Below, one piece after another: positions 25,916 through 35,761 of a stretch of DNA of 64,000 nucleotides. The stretch's first letter is position 1. The number at the start of each line of letters is the position of its first letter. The position numbers and the translations under genes are program-made. The notes below the pieces were generated by a model. It made no database searches and was not told the DNA's origin. It saw only the letters and a program-made list of their open reading frames with translations. This DNA is from Hymenobacter negativus (lineage in GTDB: Bacteria > Bacteroidota > Bacteroidia > Cytophagales > Hymenobacteraceae): the NCBI RefSeq assembly GCF_016056375.1, contig NZ_JAEDAE010000008.1, positions 186,001-250,000 on the forward strand, written 5' to 3'.

Positions 25916-26040
25916 ATCCCGCCTCTCCGGCCGAGAACATGCGTCATTCCGCCCGGATTTTAGTTAATTTCGCACCGGTAATTTTATGCCCGCGCCGCTA
26001 CTTACTACTGGCTTAGCGCTTTTGTCTTCTAAACTTTCCT

Positions 26041-28356
26041 ATGCATAAACGCATTCTGTACGCCGGCGCGGCCGTCGCTACGCTGCTGGCTGGCTGCCAA
26101 ACCACCAAACCGGCCGCTTCGGCCACCACGGGTTCTACTGCGGTCGGTCCGGCCGTTGAAACGCTGGGCAACTACCCGGTACCGGCCAACGAGTTTGCCT
26201 ACGTCTACCGGAAAAACAACAGCTCGGCCCCCGACTACGGCACCCGCCAGAGCGTGAATGACTATCTGGACCTCTACACCAACTTCCGCCTGAAAGTGCT
26301 GGAAGCCGAGCAGAAGGGCCTCGATACCACGCAAGCCTTCAAGCGCGAGCTGGAGGGCTACCGCCAGCAACTGGCCCAGCCCTACCTTACCGAAAAAAGC
26401 GTGACCGACCAGTTGGTGCGCGAGGCTTACGACCGCATGGGCCAGGAGGTAAACGCCTCGCACATCCTTGTGCGCGTATCGCCCGATGCCACGCCGCAGG
26501 ATACCCTGATTGCCTACCAGAAGATTGTAAAACTGCGCGAGCAGGCTCTGTCCGGCGCCGATTTTGGCCAGCTGGCCCGCGCCAACAGCGAAGACCCTTC
26601 GGCGCGGGAAAACGGTGGCAAGCTGGGTTACTTCACGGCCATGCAGATGGTGTATCCGTTTGAGTCGGCGGCCTACAAAACGCCCGTGGGGCAGGTGTCG
26701 CAGCCCATCCGCACGCGCTTCGGCTACCACATCATTAAGGTGAACGACAAGCGCACGGCGCAGGGCGAAATCAAGGTGGCCCACCTCATGATTCGCATGA
26801 ACGCCAATGCCGCCAAAAACGACTCGCTCACGGCCAAAAAGAAAATCGACGAGCTGTACAGCCGCCTGAAAAAGGGCGAGAACTGGGACAAGCTTGTGGC
26901 TCAGTTCTCGGAAGACGCCGGCTCGGCGGCCAACGGTGGCGAGCTGCCGCCCTTCGGCACCGGCCGCATGATTCCCTCGTTCGAGGATGCCGCCTTCAAG
27001 CTGCAAAAGCCCGGCGACATCGCGCCCCCAGTCCAGACGCCCTACGGCTGGCACATCATCAAGCTGATTGAGCGCCAGCCCTTGGCCAAGTTCGCCGACA
27101 TGGAGCCCAGCCTGAAAAGCAAGGTGGCCAAGGATTCGCGTTCGGAGCTCAACAAAGCCGCTTTCCTGAAGCGTGTGCGCCAGGAAGACCAGTTCTCGGA
27201 AATAGCCGCCGCCAAAACCTATGCATTCAGCAAAGCTGATACGGCACTGGTAGCTGGCCGCTTCAAATACACGGCCCCCGCAGCTACAATGAAGGCTGCG
27301 AAAGGTGCATCCAACGACAATTCAACCCTTTTCACCATCAAGGGCAAGCCCTATCTGGTGAAGGATTTCCTGGCTTATGCGCAGCAAAACCAGCGGCCCC
27401 GCACGGGCGCACAGCCGGCTTTCGCCATGCAGCAGCTCTACGACCAGTACGTAGAGCAAAGCCTGACCGACTTCGAGAAAAACAGCCTCGACACCAAGTA
27501 TGAGGACTATCGCATGCTGGTGAAAGAGTACCGCGACGGCATCCTGCTGTTCCAGTTGATGGACGAAAAAGTGTGGAGCAAGGCTATTGAGGACACTGTG
27601 GGCCTGAAAAAATACTTCGCTGACAATCAGGCCAAGTACCAGTGGGACCAGCGCGTGCAGGGCACCGTGGTGAGCGCCGCCACACCCGCCTTGCTGGCCC
27701 GCGTGCAGCAGGCCATGAAAGCCGGGCGCTTCCCGCTCACCCGGAGCGTGCCTCCCCGCATCACCTTCACCAACGGCACGGCGCTGGCGAAAACCGGCGT
27801 ATTAGCGCTGGATGATATCAGCAAGCGCATGAACCAGGATACCAGCATGCTGGTAACCATCACCGGCCGGGTGAAGAAGGGCGAAAAAGCCAGCCTGGCC
27901 AACGCCCGCGCCGACTCAGCGGTGCGCCAGCTGCGCCGCCGGGGCGTGGCCGCCGGCCGCATTCGCAAAGTGGTGCAGGCCAAGCCGGGCACCGATAATT
28001 CGGCGCAGGTGGCCCTGTTCAGCGGCAGCCCCGTCGCCATCGAATCGGAGCTGAACGAGTTGAACCCGTTGTCGGTGCAAATCAGCCAGAAAGTGTTCCA
28101 GAAAGGCGATAACAAGGTGATGGATGAGCTGATGAGCAAAGGCCCCGGCACCTACAACGTGCAAAAGGACGGCCGCTATTACGCCGTCACCATTGACCGC
28201 ACGCTGCCCGCCGGCCCCAAAACCCTGGCCGAAGCCCGGGGCCAGGCCACGTCGGACTACCAGACCTACCTGGAAAAAGAATGGATTGCCCAGATGCGCG
28301 CCGCCCGCCCCGTGAAAGTGAACGAGGCCGAAGTAAGCAAGCTGGTAACCAAGTAA
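26041..28356 (+). CDS. Peptidyl-prolyl isomerase lipoprotein with two parvulin domains
   Basis: A 771-residue exported protein with a lipobox signal (ATLLAGC, Cys at residue 19). Two parvulin/PpiC rotamase domains follow one another (about 140-235 and 245-345): NASHILVRVSPDA...FAYLARANSEDPSARENGGKLGYF-like blocks and KVAHLMIRMN...QFSEDAGSAANGGELPPFGTG. The long C-terminal part (about 400-771) is helical and shows SurA-like chaperone character without a clear family. It should act as a periplasmic folding factor for outer-membrane proteins, anchored to a membrane. The next gene is also a SurA-type isomerase, which supports a shared role. The ATG at 26041 gives the only sensible lipoprotein signal. 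Confidence 0.88.
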   Translation: MHKRILYAGAAVATLLAGCQTTKPAASATTGSTAVGPAVETLGNYPVPANEFAYVYRKNNSSAPDYGTRQSVNDYLDLYTNFRLKVLEAEQKGLDTTQAFKRELEGYRQQLAQPYLTEKSVTDQLVREAYDRMGQEVNASHILVRVSPDATPQDTLIAYQKIVKLREQALSGADFGQLARANSEDPSARENGGKLGYFTAMQMVYPFESAAYKTPVGQVSQPIRTRFGYHIIKVNDKRTAQGEIKVAHLMIRMNANAAKNDSLTAKKKIDELYSRLKKGENWDKLVAQFSEDAGSAANGGELPPFGTGRMIPSFEDAAFKLQKPGDIAPPVQTPYGWHIIKLIERQPLAKFADMEPSLKSKVAKDSRSELNKAAFLKRVRQEDQFSEIAAAKTYAFSKADTALVAGRFKYTAPAATMKAAKGASNDNSTLFTIKGKPYLVKDFLAYAQQNQRPRTGAQPAFAMQQLYDQYVEQSLTDFEKNSLDTKYEDYRMLVKEYRDGILLFQLMDEKVWSKAIEDTVGLKKYFADNQAKYQWDQRVQGTVVSAATPALLARVQQAMKAGRFPLTRSVPPRITFTNGTALAKTGVLALDDISKRMNQDTSMLVTITGRVKKGEKASLANARADSAVRQLRRRGVAAGRIRKVVQAKPGTDNSAQVALFSGSPVAIESELNELNPLSVQISQKVFQKGDNKVMDELMSKGPGTYNVQKDGRYYAVTIDRTLPAGPKTLAEARGQATSDYQTYLEKEWIAQMRAARPVKVNEAEVSKLVTK

Positions 28357-28362
28357 TCATTG

Positions 28363-28435
28363 GGTGAATGAGCGAATGGCTGAATGGGTGAATGACCAAT
28401 AAACATTCACCCATTCAGCCATTCGCTCATTCACC
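28363..28435. repeat. IR7: perfect 32-bp inverted repeat of an 8-base word
   Basis: Arms 28363-28394 and 28404-28435 are exact reverse complements. Each arm is exactly four 8-base words of the form NNNGAATG (GGTGAATG twice, AGCGAATG, GCTGAATG). The loop is 9 bases. It starts seven bases after the stop codon of the isomerase gene. Confidence 0.95.
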
Positions 28436-28583
28436 TAGGCTTATCTGCAACCTTCCCGGCGGGCTTGGGCTCCTTGTTTTTGCCTGCCAACGGATTTATG
28501 GTGAAATTTGTGGGGCCGTTTGGGTGTTAGCCCCGCACGGACCAGGCCGGGACATCTGTCCACTGGCTTTTCAATACGACTTT

Positions 28584-29975
28584 ATGCTTGTTAATGTGAA
28601 TCGCGCTGTAGCGTCGGCCCTGCTTACTCTATTGCTGTTACTGGGCTTTGCGCCCGCTTCCCAAGCCCAGTTGGGTATCAGCCGGCCGAAGGGCCAGCAG
28701 TTGCTCGACGGCATTATTGTGAAGGTAGACAACCAAATTGTGCTGCGTTCCGAAGTGGAGCTCATCTACGCGCAGGAAGTGGCCCGGGCCGAAGGCAAGC
28801 CGCTGCCGCCGGATTTGAAATGTAAAATTCTGCAAAGCCTGGTGCTGAACAAGCTGATGCTGGCCCGTGCCGACGTGGACTCCGTGACGGTGGAGGACAA
28901 GCAGGTGAACGGGGAAGTAGACCGCCGCATGGCCTATTTCGCGCAGCAGATTGGCTCCGAAAAGCGCCTCGAAGAGCAATACGGCAAGTCCATCAAGGCA
29001 CTAAAAGACGACTTAAGGCCCCAGATTAAGGACCAGCTCACGCAGCAGAAAATGCAGGAAACCATCACCGGCAAGGTGGCGGTGACGCCGCGCGAGGTGG
29101 CCGCTTACTTCACCCGCATTCCGAAGGACAGCCTGCCCTACTTCAGCACCGAGGTGGAAGTGGGTCAGATTGTGGTGCCGGCGCAGGTGAACGACAAGGC
29201 CAAGCAGGCCGCCATTGCCAAGCTCAATGATATCCGGGCGCAAGTGCTGGCCGGGGCTGATTTTGCGACCCTTGCCAAAGCCAATTCGGAAGACCCGGGC
29301 TCGGCGAAGGAAGGTGGTTACCTGGGCTTTTTCAAACGCGGCGAGCTAGTGCCGGAATACGAAGCGGCATCGATGAAGCTGGAGCCCGGCCAAATGTCGC
29401 CGGTGGTGCAGTCGCAATTCGGCTTTCACCTCATTCAGTTCATCGAGCGCAAAGGCAACACGTATTCGACGCGCCACATCCTGCTGAAGCCCGAAACCGG
29501 CTCGGCCGACGTGAGCGCCTCGGCCAAGCTGCTGACGCGCCTGCGCCGCCAGATTCTGTCCGACAGCATCACCTTCGCCAAAGCTGCCAAGGACAACTCC
29601 TCCGATAAAACCAGCAGCAGCAACGGCGGCCTGCTCGCCAACCGCCAGGACGGCGGCTCGCGCCTGCCCCTTGACAAGCTCGACCCCGCCATCTTCTTTA
29701 CAATCGACACCATGAAGGTGGGCCACATCACCCCGCCCATGCCCTACCGCACCGACGACGGCAAGGACGCCATGCGCATCCTGTGGCTGAAATCGAACAC
29801 GCCGCCCCACCAGGCCAACCTGCAGGACGACTACCAGAAAATTGCTGCCGCCGCCCTCAACGAGAAAAAAACGAAGGCGCTAGACGAGTGGTTTGCCAAA
29901 AACCGCGGCACGGTGTACCTCGAAGTGGAGCCGGAATACGCCCAGTGCAAGGTGCTGGACGTGGCGGAAAAATAA
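28584..29975 (+). CDS. SurA-like periplasmic peptidyl-prolyl isomerase
   Basis: A 463-residue protein: signal peptide (about 1-28, ending ASQAQ), SurA N-terminal chaperone domain (DGIIVKVDNQIVLRSEVELIYAQEVAR, LLVLNKLMLARADVDSV-type helices) and two parvulin domains (about 175-275 and 285-390; AKANSEDPGSAKEGGYLGFFKRGELVPEYE is the diagnostic rotamase segment). By family it escorts beta-barrel proteins through the periplasm. The start at 28584 gives a proper signal peptide; the longer in-frame start at 28392 runs through IR7 and is rejected. It probably works with the preceding lipoprotein isomerase. Confidence 0.9.
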   Translation: MLVNVNRAVASALLTLLLLLGFAPASQAQLGISRPKGQQLLDGIIVKVDNQIVLRSEVELIYAQEVARAEGKPLPPDLKCKILQSLVLNKLMLARADVDSVTVEDKQVNGEVDRRMAYFAQQIGSEKRLEEQYGKSIKALKDDLRPQIKDQLTQQKMQETITGKVAVTPREVAAYFTRIPKDSLPYFSTEVEVGQIVVPAQVNDKAKQAAIAKLNDIRAQVLAGADFATLAKANSEDPGSAKEGGYLGFFKRGELVPEYEAASMKLEPGQMSPVVQSQFGFHLIQFIERKGNTYSTRHILLKPETGSADVSASAKLLTRLRRQILSDSITFAKAAKDNSSDKTSSSNGGLLANRQDGGSRLPLDKLDPAIFFTIDTMKVGHITPPMPYRTDDGKDAMRILWLKSNTPPHQANLQDDYQKIAAAALNEKKTKALDEWFAKNRGTVYLEVEPEYAQCKVLDVAEK

Positions 29976-29993
29976 CTTTCTGGCGCTTCGAAA

Positions 29994-30083
29994 CGTCATG
30001 CAGAGCGCAGCGAAGCATCTTGCCGCCATCAGTAATTGATTTTACTACTGCGGTAAAGATGCTTCGCTGCGCTCGGTATGACG
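29994..30083. repeat. IR8: GAGCGCAGCGAAG-family inverted repeat
   Basis: Arms 29994-30024 and 30052-30083 are inverted copies with a few differences around the shared core GAGCGCAGCGAAGCATCTT. It lies between the SurA-like gene and the MoxR gene on the same strand. The core links it to IR10 and IR15. Confidence 0.88.
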
Positions 30084-30111
30084 GGCTTTCTCCTTCCTCC
30101 TAAAAATCTCA

Positions 30112-31077
<966 letters not shown>

Positions 31078-31153
31078 GGGACTTGGGGTCTTGGTTTCTT
31101 CGCCAGACTGTAAGCCAACCAAGTACCCAAGCCCCTAAGTACCCAAGACCCTA
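31078..31153. repeat. IR9: 8-base word inverted repeat
   Basis: The right arm (31117-31153, minus strand) is a run of 8-base words such as GGGTCTTG and GGTACTTA, five if followed inward. The left arm (31078-31098) has two and a half (GGGACTTG, GGGTCTTG). The element begins on the base after the moxR stop codon and ends two bases before the next ATG. Confidence 0.85.
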
Positions 31154-31155
31154 AT

Positions 31156-31581
31156 ATGGAAGCCCAAGCCTACTATCAGCAATTTGAGCGCAACGTGCGC
31201 ATCATCCTCGACGCCCTGGCCGCTGGCCTCGACCTGCGCACCACGGCCCTCGAAACCAGCCTACCCATCGAAGTGTACGTGCTGTGCGAAGTGCTGAATC
31301 AAGGTGCCGGCGAGGACTTCGCCCTGAGCGCGAGCGGCGTGGCCCGGCTGGCCGAGTTCCAGCAGCAGTTCATGAAGCACGAGGGCCAGACGCTGGCCGC
31401 CATGCAGCGCGTGCTGGCCGACAAGCGCGGCACCATGCGCACTCCTGAAGGCCGCGTGCTGGTGAAGGAAATGCTCATCCGCCGCCTCGAATTCTTCAAC
31501 GAAGCCGCCCGGCAGGTGAACGTAATGCGCACCCAGCAGTCGCTGGGCAGCCCCAGCCAGTACGTGGGCGTAAACAAATAG
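31156..31581 (+). CDS. Helical protein of unknown function downstream of moxR
   Basis: A 141-residue soluble, almost wholly helical protein without signal peptide or Cys-based motif. No family is recognised. It has amphipathic stretches such as QQFERNVRIILDALAAGLDLR and LVKEMLIRRLEFFNEAARQVNVMR. Its position after moxR, separated only by IR9, and before a strong terminator suggests it could belong to the MoxR unit as a small cofactor, but this is inference from context only. Confidence 0.7.
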   Translation: MEAQAYYQQFERNVRIILDALAAGLDLRTTALETSLPIEVYVLCEVLNQGAGEDFALSASGVARLAEFQQQFMKHEGQTLAAMQRVLADKRGTMRTPEGRVLVKEMLIRRLEFFNEAARQVNVMRTQQSLGSPSQYVGVNK

Positions 31582-31600
31582 CCCGCTTATTTCTTGTAAA

Positions 31601-31637
31601 AGGGCCGCATCCGGGCACGGATGCGGCCCTTTTTTTC
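31601..31637 (+). terminator. Intrinsic terminator
   Basis: A 13-bp stem (31601-31613 with 31618-31630) with a 4-base loop is followed by seven T. Confidence 0.9.
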
Positions 31638-31651
31638 GTAGTTCGCTGCCT

Positions 31652-32197
31652 ATGCTGTCACGTGCCCCGCTTTACACCGAACGCCTCTGTCTGCGCCCCT
31701 ACGAGCCAGCCGACGCCGACGCGTTTTTCGCGCTGCTGCACGCCGACCGCCCCCGCTTCCAGCCCTCCTTCCCCGACCGCCTGCAGGCCGTGCGCTCTGT
31801 GTCCGATGCCGTGGTTTCGCTCCGCGCCTTTGCCGAGGACTGGCGCACGGGTCGCTTCTATGTGTTCGGCATCTGGCACCGCGCCACGGCCGAGTACGTG
31901 GGCGATATCTGCCTGATGCCGCAGCACAAGGGCCAGGCCGAAATTGGCTACTATCTCTCGGCCCGGGCCGAGGGCCACGGCTATGCCCGCGAGGCCCTGG
32001 CGGCCATCATTGCCTTTGGATTTGAGGCCGTGGGCAGCCAGCGGCTGCTGGTGCGCTGCTTCTTAGGCAATGCGCGCGGGCAGGCCGTGGCCCGCGCCGT
32101 GGGTTTCCAGCCCGAGCCGCCGCCTAAGCGCCCCATGTGGTTCCGTAATTCCGATGCACTGAGCGAAATCCGGCGCTTCTGGCTAGCAAAACCTTAG
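31652..32197 (+). CDS. RimJ/RimL-type GNAT acetyltransferase
   Basis: A 181-residue GNAT of the RimJ/RimL group: TERLCLRPYEPADADAFFALL at the N-terminus, IGYYLSARAEGHGYAREALAAII (motif A, acetyl-CoA binding, about residues 100-122) and LVRCFLGNARGQAVARAVGF (motif B). It may acetylate a protein N-terminus or a small amine. The start is 15 bp after a terminator, so it has a short leader. Its stop codon lies six bases from that of the convergent beta-barrel-like gene, without a terminator. Confidence 0.85.
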   Translation: MLSRAPLYTERLCLRPYEPADADAFFALLHADRPRFQPSFPDRLQAVRSVSDAVVSLRAFAEDWRTGRFYVFGIWHRATAEYVGDICLMPQHKGQAEIGYYLSARAEGHGYAREALAAIIAFGFEAVGSQRLLVRCFLGNARGQAVARAVGFQPEPPPKRPMWFRNSDALSEIRRFWLAKP

Positions 32198-32203
32198 CTC
32201 AAG

Positions 32204-33436
32204 CTACTGGCCCACCCGTACGCGCCGGCCCACGTTGCCCAGCAGCCAGTCTTGCCGGAAGTTGAAGTACATCCCGAAAGAATAATCGAGCAGTTTGGCA
32301 TTGAGGTCAAAGACCGGCTCGACCCGCGCCGTGAGCGCCGCACCGTCGGAAATGCGGAAATCGCGCAGCAGCCGCACCATGATAATCTTGCGCTTGGGGT
32401 CCAAAAAATCCGGGTTCGACACCGTGCGCGAGGCGCTTTGGTACAAATCGCCCCCCAGCGGTGCCATGAAGCGCGAGCCCTGCCAGTAGCTTACCATCAC
32501 GTCAGCGTAGCGGGTTTCCAGGGTGCCGTTCAAATACAGGCCCCGGCCGTACTGAAACGGAAACTGGCCCTTGGTGAAGGAATAATCCTGGTAGCCGAGC
32601 ACGTAGCCGTTGAACCGAAAGGCCCGCACCGTGGGCCCGCTCAGGGCGCGGCGCGCTTCCAGGCCGAAGGCTTCGTTGAACACCGTTTGCAGGGGCTTGT
32701 CGAGCGTATCAATCTGCCCGCCGTGGTGAATGGCCGTGAACTGAAACGGCAGGGCCACCGTCCACTGGCTGCCGTCGGGGCTGATGCGGTAGCTCGTGCT
32801 CAGGCCACCGGCCACTTCCTCCTGGTAGTTGCTGTAGCGGTACTGTTGGCGCTGCCAGTCCACCCACTGGTCCACAAACAGCCGCTTGCCCTGGTAGCGC
32901 ATCTGAATACCTTCTTCCAGCGGATTCAGCATCACCCGCTCAAAGTTGAACATCGGCTCGATGTAGTTGTGGTGCAGATTTGCCCGGATATTGCCCAGAA
33001 TAATCTGCTGCTTGCCCGTGGTCCAGGTGGCCCGGAATGTGGGGCGCACTGCCTTCAGCACGGGGTTGCCGAAATCTTTCCAAAGGAAGATGCCACCTTC
33101 CAGCCGCAGGTCTTTGGTAGGATAATACACGAGTTGCGGGTTCAGCTGCGTGCCGTACAGCGTGTAGCCGTCCACAATCTTGTTGAAGTATTCGTTGTCC
33201 TTGAAGAAGGTGAAGGCATTCATAGAAACCCGTAGCTCACCTGAATTACCCATTCCGGAAATAGAATCATCAAATTGCTTAGACGTTTGGAAAAGCGGAG
33301 TTAAGCAAACGAATTCGTCTCTGGGAGCGCCAGGGCGAGCAGATGTAAATGCCCGATTGTCCAGTTGCGCCTGTACCGTTTCTACTCTAATTAGCACAGC
33401 CACAAGGGCAACTAATATTTTTAGATAATTCCTCAT
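32204..33436 (-). CDS. Outer-membrane beta-barrel-like hypothetical protein
   Basis: A 410-residue protein with a signal peptide (about 1-24, MRNYLKILVALVAV...VQAQ). The body is rich in aromatic residues and alternating strands (LYGTQLNPQLVYYPTKDLRLEGGIFLWKDFG, MRYQGKRLFVDQWVDWQRQQYRYSNY, YADVMVSYWQGSRFMAP), and it ends with an amphipathic strand region ahead of NVGRRVRVGQ. The pattern fits a porin-like barrel; no family name is recognised. The ATG at 33436 is chosen over an upstream in-frame start at 33496 because it begins the signal peptide. It is divergent from recA. Confidence 0.7.
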   Translation of the reverse strand: MRNYLKILVALVAVLIRVETVQAQLDNRAFTSARPGAPRDEFVCLTPLFQTSKQFDDSISGMGNSGELRVSMNAFTFFKDNEYFNKIVDGYTLYGTQLNPQLVYYPTKDLRLEGGIFLWKDFGNPVLKAVRPTFRATWTTGKQQIILGNIRANLHHNYIEPMFNFERVMLNPLEEGIQMRYQGKRLFVDQWVDWQRQQYRYSNYQEEVAGGLSTSYRISPDGSQWTVALPFQFTAIHHGGQIDTLDKPLQTVFNEAFGLEARRALSGPTVRAFRFNGYVLGYQDYSFTKGQFPFQYGRGLYLNGTLETRYADVMVSYWQGSRFMAPLGGDLYQSASRTVSNPDFLDPKRKIIMVRLLRDFRISDGAALTARVEPVFDLNAKLLDYSFGMYFNFRQDWLLGNVGRRVRVGQ

Positions 33437-33539
33437 ATATTTCCGCTTTCTGCGGCACGATTCCGGGAGTCGTTGTGTTAGAAAAAGCCGCCGCAAAACA
33501 GCCCGTTTGGGGCTTTTAACAAAGAATAGATTTATTCGA

Positions 33540-33568
33540 TTGCGGCCCGGCCAAAACCGTTAACTTTA
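33540..33568 (+). promoter_or_regulatory. Likely recA promoter
   Basis: TTG at 33540-33542 and TAACTTTA at 33561-33568, 18 bp apart, close to the Bacteroidota consensus. The leader to the ATG at 33602 is about 28 nt. I see no LexA-type palindrome that I would call. Confidence 0.5.
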
Positions 33569-33601
33569 CCAAACCTAACCCGTTTTTTTTAAACACCCCA
33601 C

Positions 33602-34717
33602 ATGGCACTAGCTACCAAAGCGGCTCCGAAAGCCGACAAAGCTGAAAAAGCAGAACGCGGCGACATGAGCATCGCGGCCGAAAAGATGAAAGCCCTCCAG
33701 CTCACGCTCGATAAGCTGGACAAAGCTTACGGCAAAGGCACGGTGATGAAGCTCAGCGACCAGAAGGTAGGCGACATTCCGGCCAACAGCACGGGTTCGC
33801 TGTCGCTCGACATTGCCCTCGGCATCGGCGGCCTGCCCAAGGGCCGCATCGTGGAGATTTACGGGCCGGAATCGAGCGGTAAAACCACGCTCACGCTGCA
33901 CGCCATTGCCGAAGCCCAGAAAGCCGGCGGCATGGCTGCCTTCATCGACGCCGAACACGCCTTCGACCCCATCTACGCTCAGAAGCTGGGCATCGACACT
34001 GCCAACCTGCTCATCGCCCAGCCCGACAACGGCGAGCAAGCCCTCGAAATCGCCGACCAGCTGATTTCGTCGGGTGCCGTGGACATCTGTGTGATTGACT
34101 CCGTGGCCGCCCTCGTGCCGAAAGGCGAACTCGAAGGCGACATGGGCGACTCGAAAGTGGGCCTGCACGCCCGCCTCATGAGCCAGGCCCTGCGCAAGCT
34201 CACCGGCACCATCAATAAGACGGGCTGCCTGTGCATCTTCATCAACCAGCTGCGCGAGAAAATCGGTGTGATGTTCGGCTCGCCCGAAACCACCACTGGT
34301 GGTAACGCCCTGAAATTCTACGCTTCCGTGCGCCTCGATATTCGCCGCATCGGCCAGATTAAGGAGGACAAGGACAACGTGACCGGCAACCGCACCAAGG
34401 TGAAGGTGGTGAAGAACAAAGTGGCGCCGCCCTTCAAGGTGGTCGAGTTCGACATCATTTACGGCCAGGGCATCTCGAAAGTCGGTGAGATTGTGGACCT
34501 CGGCGTCGACATGGGCATCATTGCCAAGTCGGGCTCGTGGTTCAGCTACGGCGACCAGAAAATTGGCCAGGGCCGCGAAGCTGTGAAGACCCTGCTGCTT
34601 GATAACCCCGAACTGGCCGACGAAATCGAAGCCAAAATCCGCCAGATGGCCAAGGGCGACGAAGACGTCATCCCCGTGGACATGAGCGGCCCCGAAGATG
34701 GCGACGACACGCTGTAA
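33602..34717 (+). CDS. recA: Recombinase RecA
   Basis: A 371-residue RecA: Walker [11 protein letters not shown] (about residues 89-98), DAEHAFDP, the Walker B region [23 protein letters not shown]-binding loops L1 ([20 protein letters not shown]) and L2 ([18 protein letters not shown]), and the acidic C-terminal tail. It catalyses strand exchange and activates LexA-type self-cleavage. The N-terminus has an extra Ala/Lys-rich stretch of about 20 residues before [11 protein letters not shown], common in Bacteroidota. It is monocistronic with a strong terminator. Confidence 0.98.
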   Translation: MALATKAAPKADKAEKAERGDMSIAAEKMKALQLTLDKLDKAYGKGTVMKLSDQKVGDIPANSTGSLSLDIALGIGGLPKGRIVEIYGPESSGKTTLTLHAIAEAQKAGGMAAFIDAEHAFDPIYAQKLGIDTANLLIAQPDNGEQALEIADQLISSGAVDICVIDSVAALVPKGELEGDMGDSKVGLHARLMSQALRKLTGTINKTGCLCIFINQLREKIGVMFGSPETTTGGNALKFYASVRLDIRRIGQIKEDKDNVTGNRTKVKVVKNKVAPPFKVVEFDIIYGQGISKVGEIVDLGVDMGIIAKSGSWFSYGDQKIGQGREAVKTLLLDNPELADEIEAKIRQMAKGDEDVIPVDMSGPEDGDDTL

Positions 34718-34745
34718 GCACCATCGCGTCTTCCGCGAATAATCC

Positions 34746-34779
34746 AAAGCCCGTTGCAAATCGCAACGGGCTTTTTTTA
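34746..34779 (+). terminator. Intrinsic terminator after recA
   Basis: Stem 34746-34757 with 34763-34774, 5-base loop, then seven T. Confidence 0.92.
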
Positions 34780-34785
34780 TGTTCG

Positions 34786-34793
34786 TACCTTTA
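34786..34793 (+). promoter_or_regulatory. -7 box upstream of the DUF3108 gene
   Basis: TACCTTTA (one change from TAnnTTTG), directly after the recA terminator and about 70 bp before the ATG at 34865. Confidence 0.45.
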
Positions 34794-34864
34794 CCTTAGC
34801 TCCGGGGCTGGCATTACGTTTGTCTAGGGCCAGGCTGCCCCTTCTTTTTATTATAGTTATTGTT

Positions 34865-35683
34865 ATGACGCGCCGCTGGTTATTTCTTACTCCTGCCCTC
34901 CTGGTACTACTGGCTTCGGCCCAGCTCGCAATGGGGCCTGGCGATGCTGTGCGCAGCGTTCCGCAGAACAGTTTTGGCCGCGGGGAAAACATCAAGTACA
35001 CGGTGCACTACGGCCTCATCAACGGCGGCGAAGCCACCGTGGAAACGGCCGGCAGCCTGGAGCGCGTGAACGACCGGCCCTGCTACAAGGCCACCGTGAG
35101 CGGCAAAACCACCGGTTCGTTCGATTTTTTCCTGCGCATCCGCGACCAGTGGCGCGCCTACATCGATACTACCAGCATTCTGCCCATCCGCGCCCAGCGC
35201 GACATTGCCGAGAAAAACTACCGCAAGAAGGAAACCGTGGATTTCGACCACCTGCACGATGTAGCCGAGGTGCAGGACCACAACAAGGATAACCCCAAGC
35301 GCACCACCGTGAAGGTGGCCAACAATACCCTGGAGCTCGTGAGCGGCTTTTATTACCTGCGCACCCTCAACTTCGACCGCATGAAGGTGGGCGACGTGGT
35401 GCGGATGCCTGGCTATTTCGACGGTGATAATTTCATTCTGGACGTGGTGTACAAGGGCCGCGAAGTAGTGGAAACCAAAGCCGGCGACGTGCGTGCCTTC
35501 AAACTGGTGCCCAAAATGCCCAACAACAAGCTGTTTCGGGGCGAAAACGCCATTTCGGTGTATCTCTCCGACGACCGTAACAAGATTCCGGTGCTGTTTC
35601 AGGCGGAAATGTTTGTGGGCACGGTGAAGGTAGATATGGTGCGCTACCAGGGCCTGAAATGGAAACTGAACCTGGCCAACTAG
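34865..35683 (+). CDS. DUF3108 domain protein (exported)
   Basis: A 272-residue protein with a signal peptide (about 1-22). The DUF3108 core starts at GENIKYTVHYGLINGGEATVE, followed by DFFLRIRDQWRAYIDTTSILPIRAQRDI and the end block NAISVYLSDDRNKIPVLFQAEMFVGTVKVDMV. The family is a periplasmic beta-rich domain of unknown function, sometimes linked to outer-membrane lipoprotein transport. The start at 34865 gives a normal signal peptide; the longer frame back to 34754 overlaps the recA terminator. Confidence 0.82.
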   Translation: MTRRWLFLTPALLVLLASAQLAMGPGDAVRSVPQNSFGRGENIKYTVHYGLINGGEATVETAGSLERVNDRPCYKATVSGKTTGSFDFFLRIRDQWRAYIDTTSILPIRAQRDIAEKNYRKKETVDFDHLHDVAEVQDHNKDNPKRTTVKVANNTLELVSGFYYLRTLNFDRMKVGDVVRMPGYFDGDNFILDVVYKGREVVETKAGDVRAFKLVPKMPNNKLFRGENAISVYLSDDRNKIPVLFQAEMFVGTVKVDMVRYQGLKWKLNLAN

Positions 35684-35745
35684 CCCGGGCCGGGCAGTCC
35701 ACTCAGTCATTCTTCATAATTCATTGCCGGCTTGGCCTCATGGGT

Positions 35746-35753
35746 TACTTTCG
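35746..35753 (+). promoter_or_regulatory. -7 box for the 7-TM membrane protein
   Basis: TACTTTCG (one change from consensus), with TTG at 35724-35726 and a 19-bp spacer. The ATG at 35762 follows within nine bases, so the leader would be very short. Confidence 0.55.
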
Positions 35754-35761
35754 TAGTAGCC

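Noticed and set aside
28363-28435. Short regularly spaced words taken as a CRISPR array
   Set aside because: The words are only 7-8 bases with no spacers, run in inverted arms, and no cas genes are present.
28392-28583. N-terminal extension of the SurA-like gene
   Set aside because: It translates the right arm of IR7 and puts extra residues before the signal peptide.
32252-33235. A 327-codon frame on the plus strand opposite the beta-barrel-like gene
   Set aside because: The minus-strand frame has a signal peptide and strand pattern; the plus-strand product is low in structure and high in His/Val/Gly, as shadow frames here are.
33485-33519. Terminator-like hairpin between the beta-barrel gene and recA
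   Set aside because: A short AAAGCC/GGCTTT pairing exists, but the two genes diverge, so no gene would end here. The long loop makes it weak.
33608-34759. A 383-codon antisense frame opposite recA
   Set aside because: Same codon-bias artefact; it lacks any recognisable domain and covers almost exactly the recA gene.
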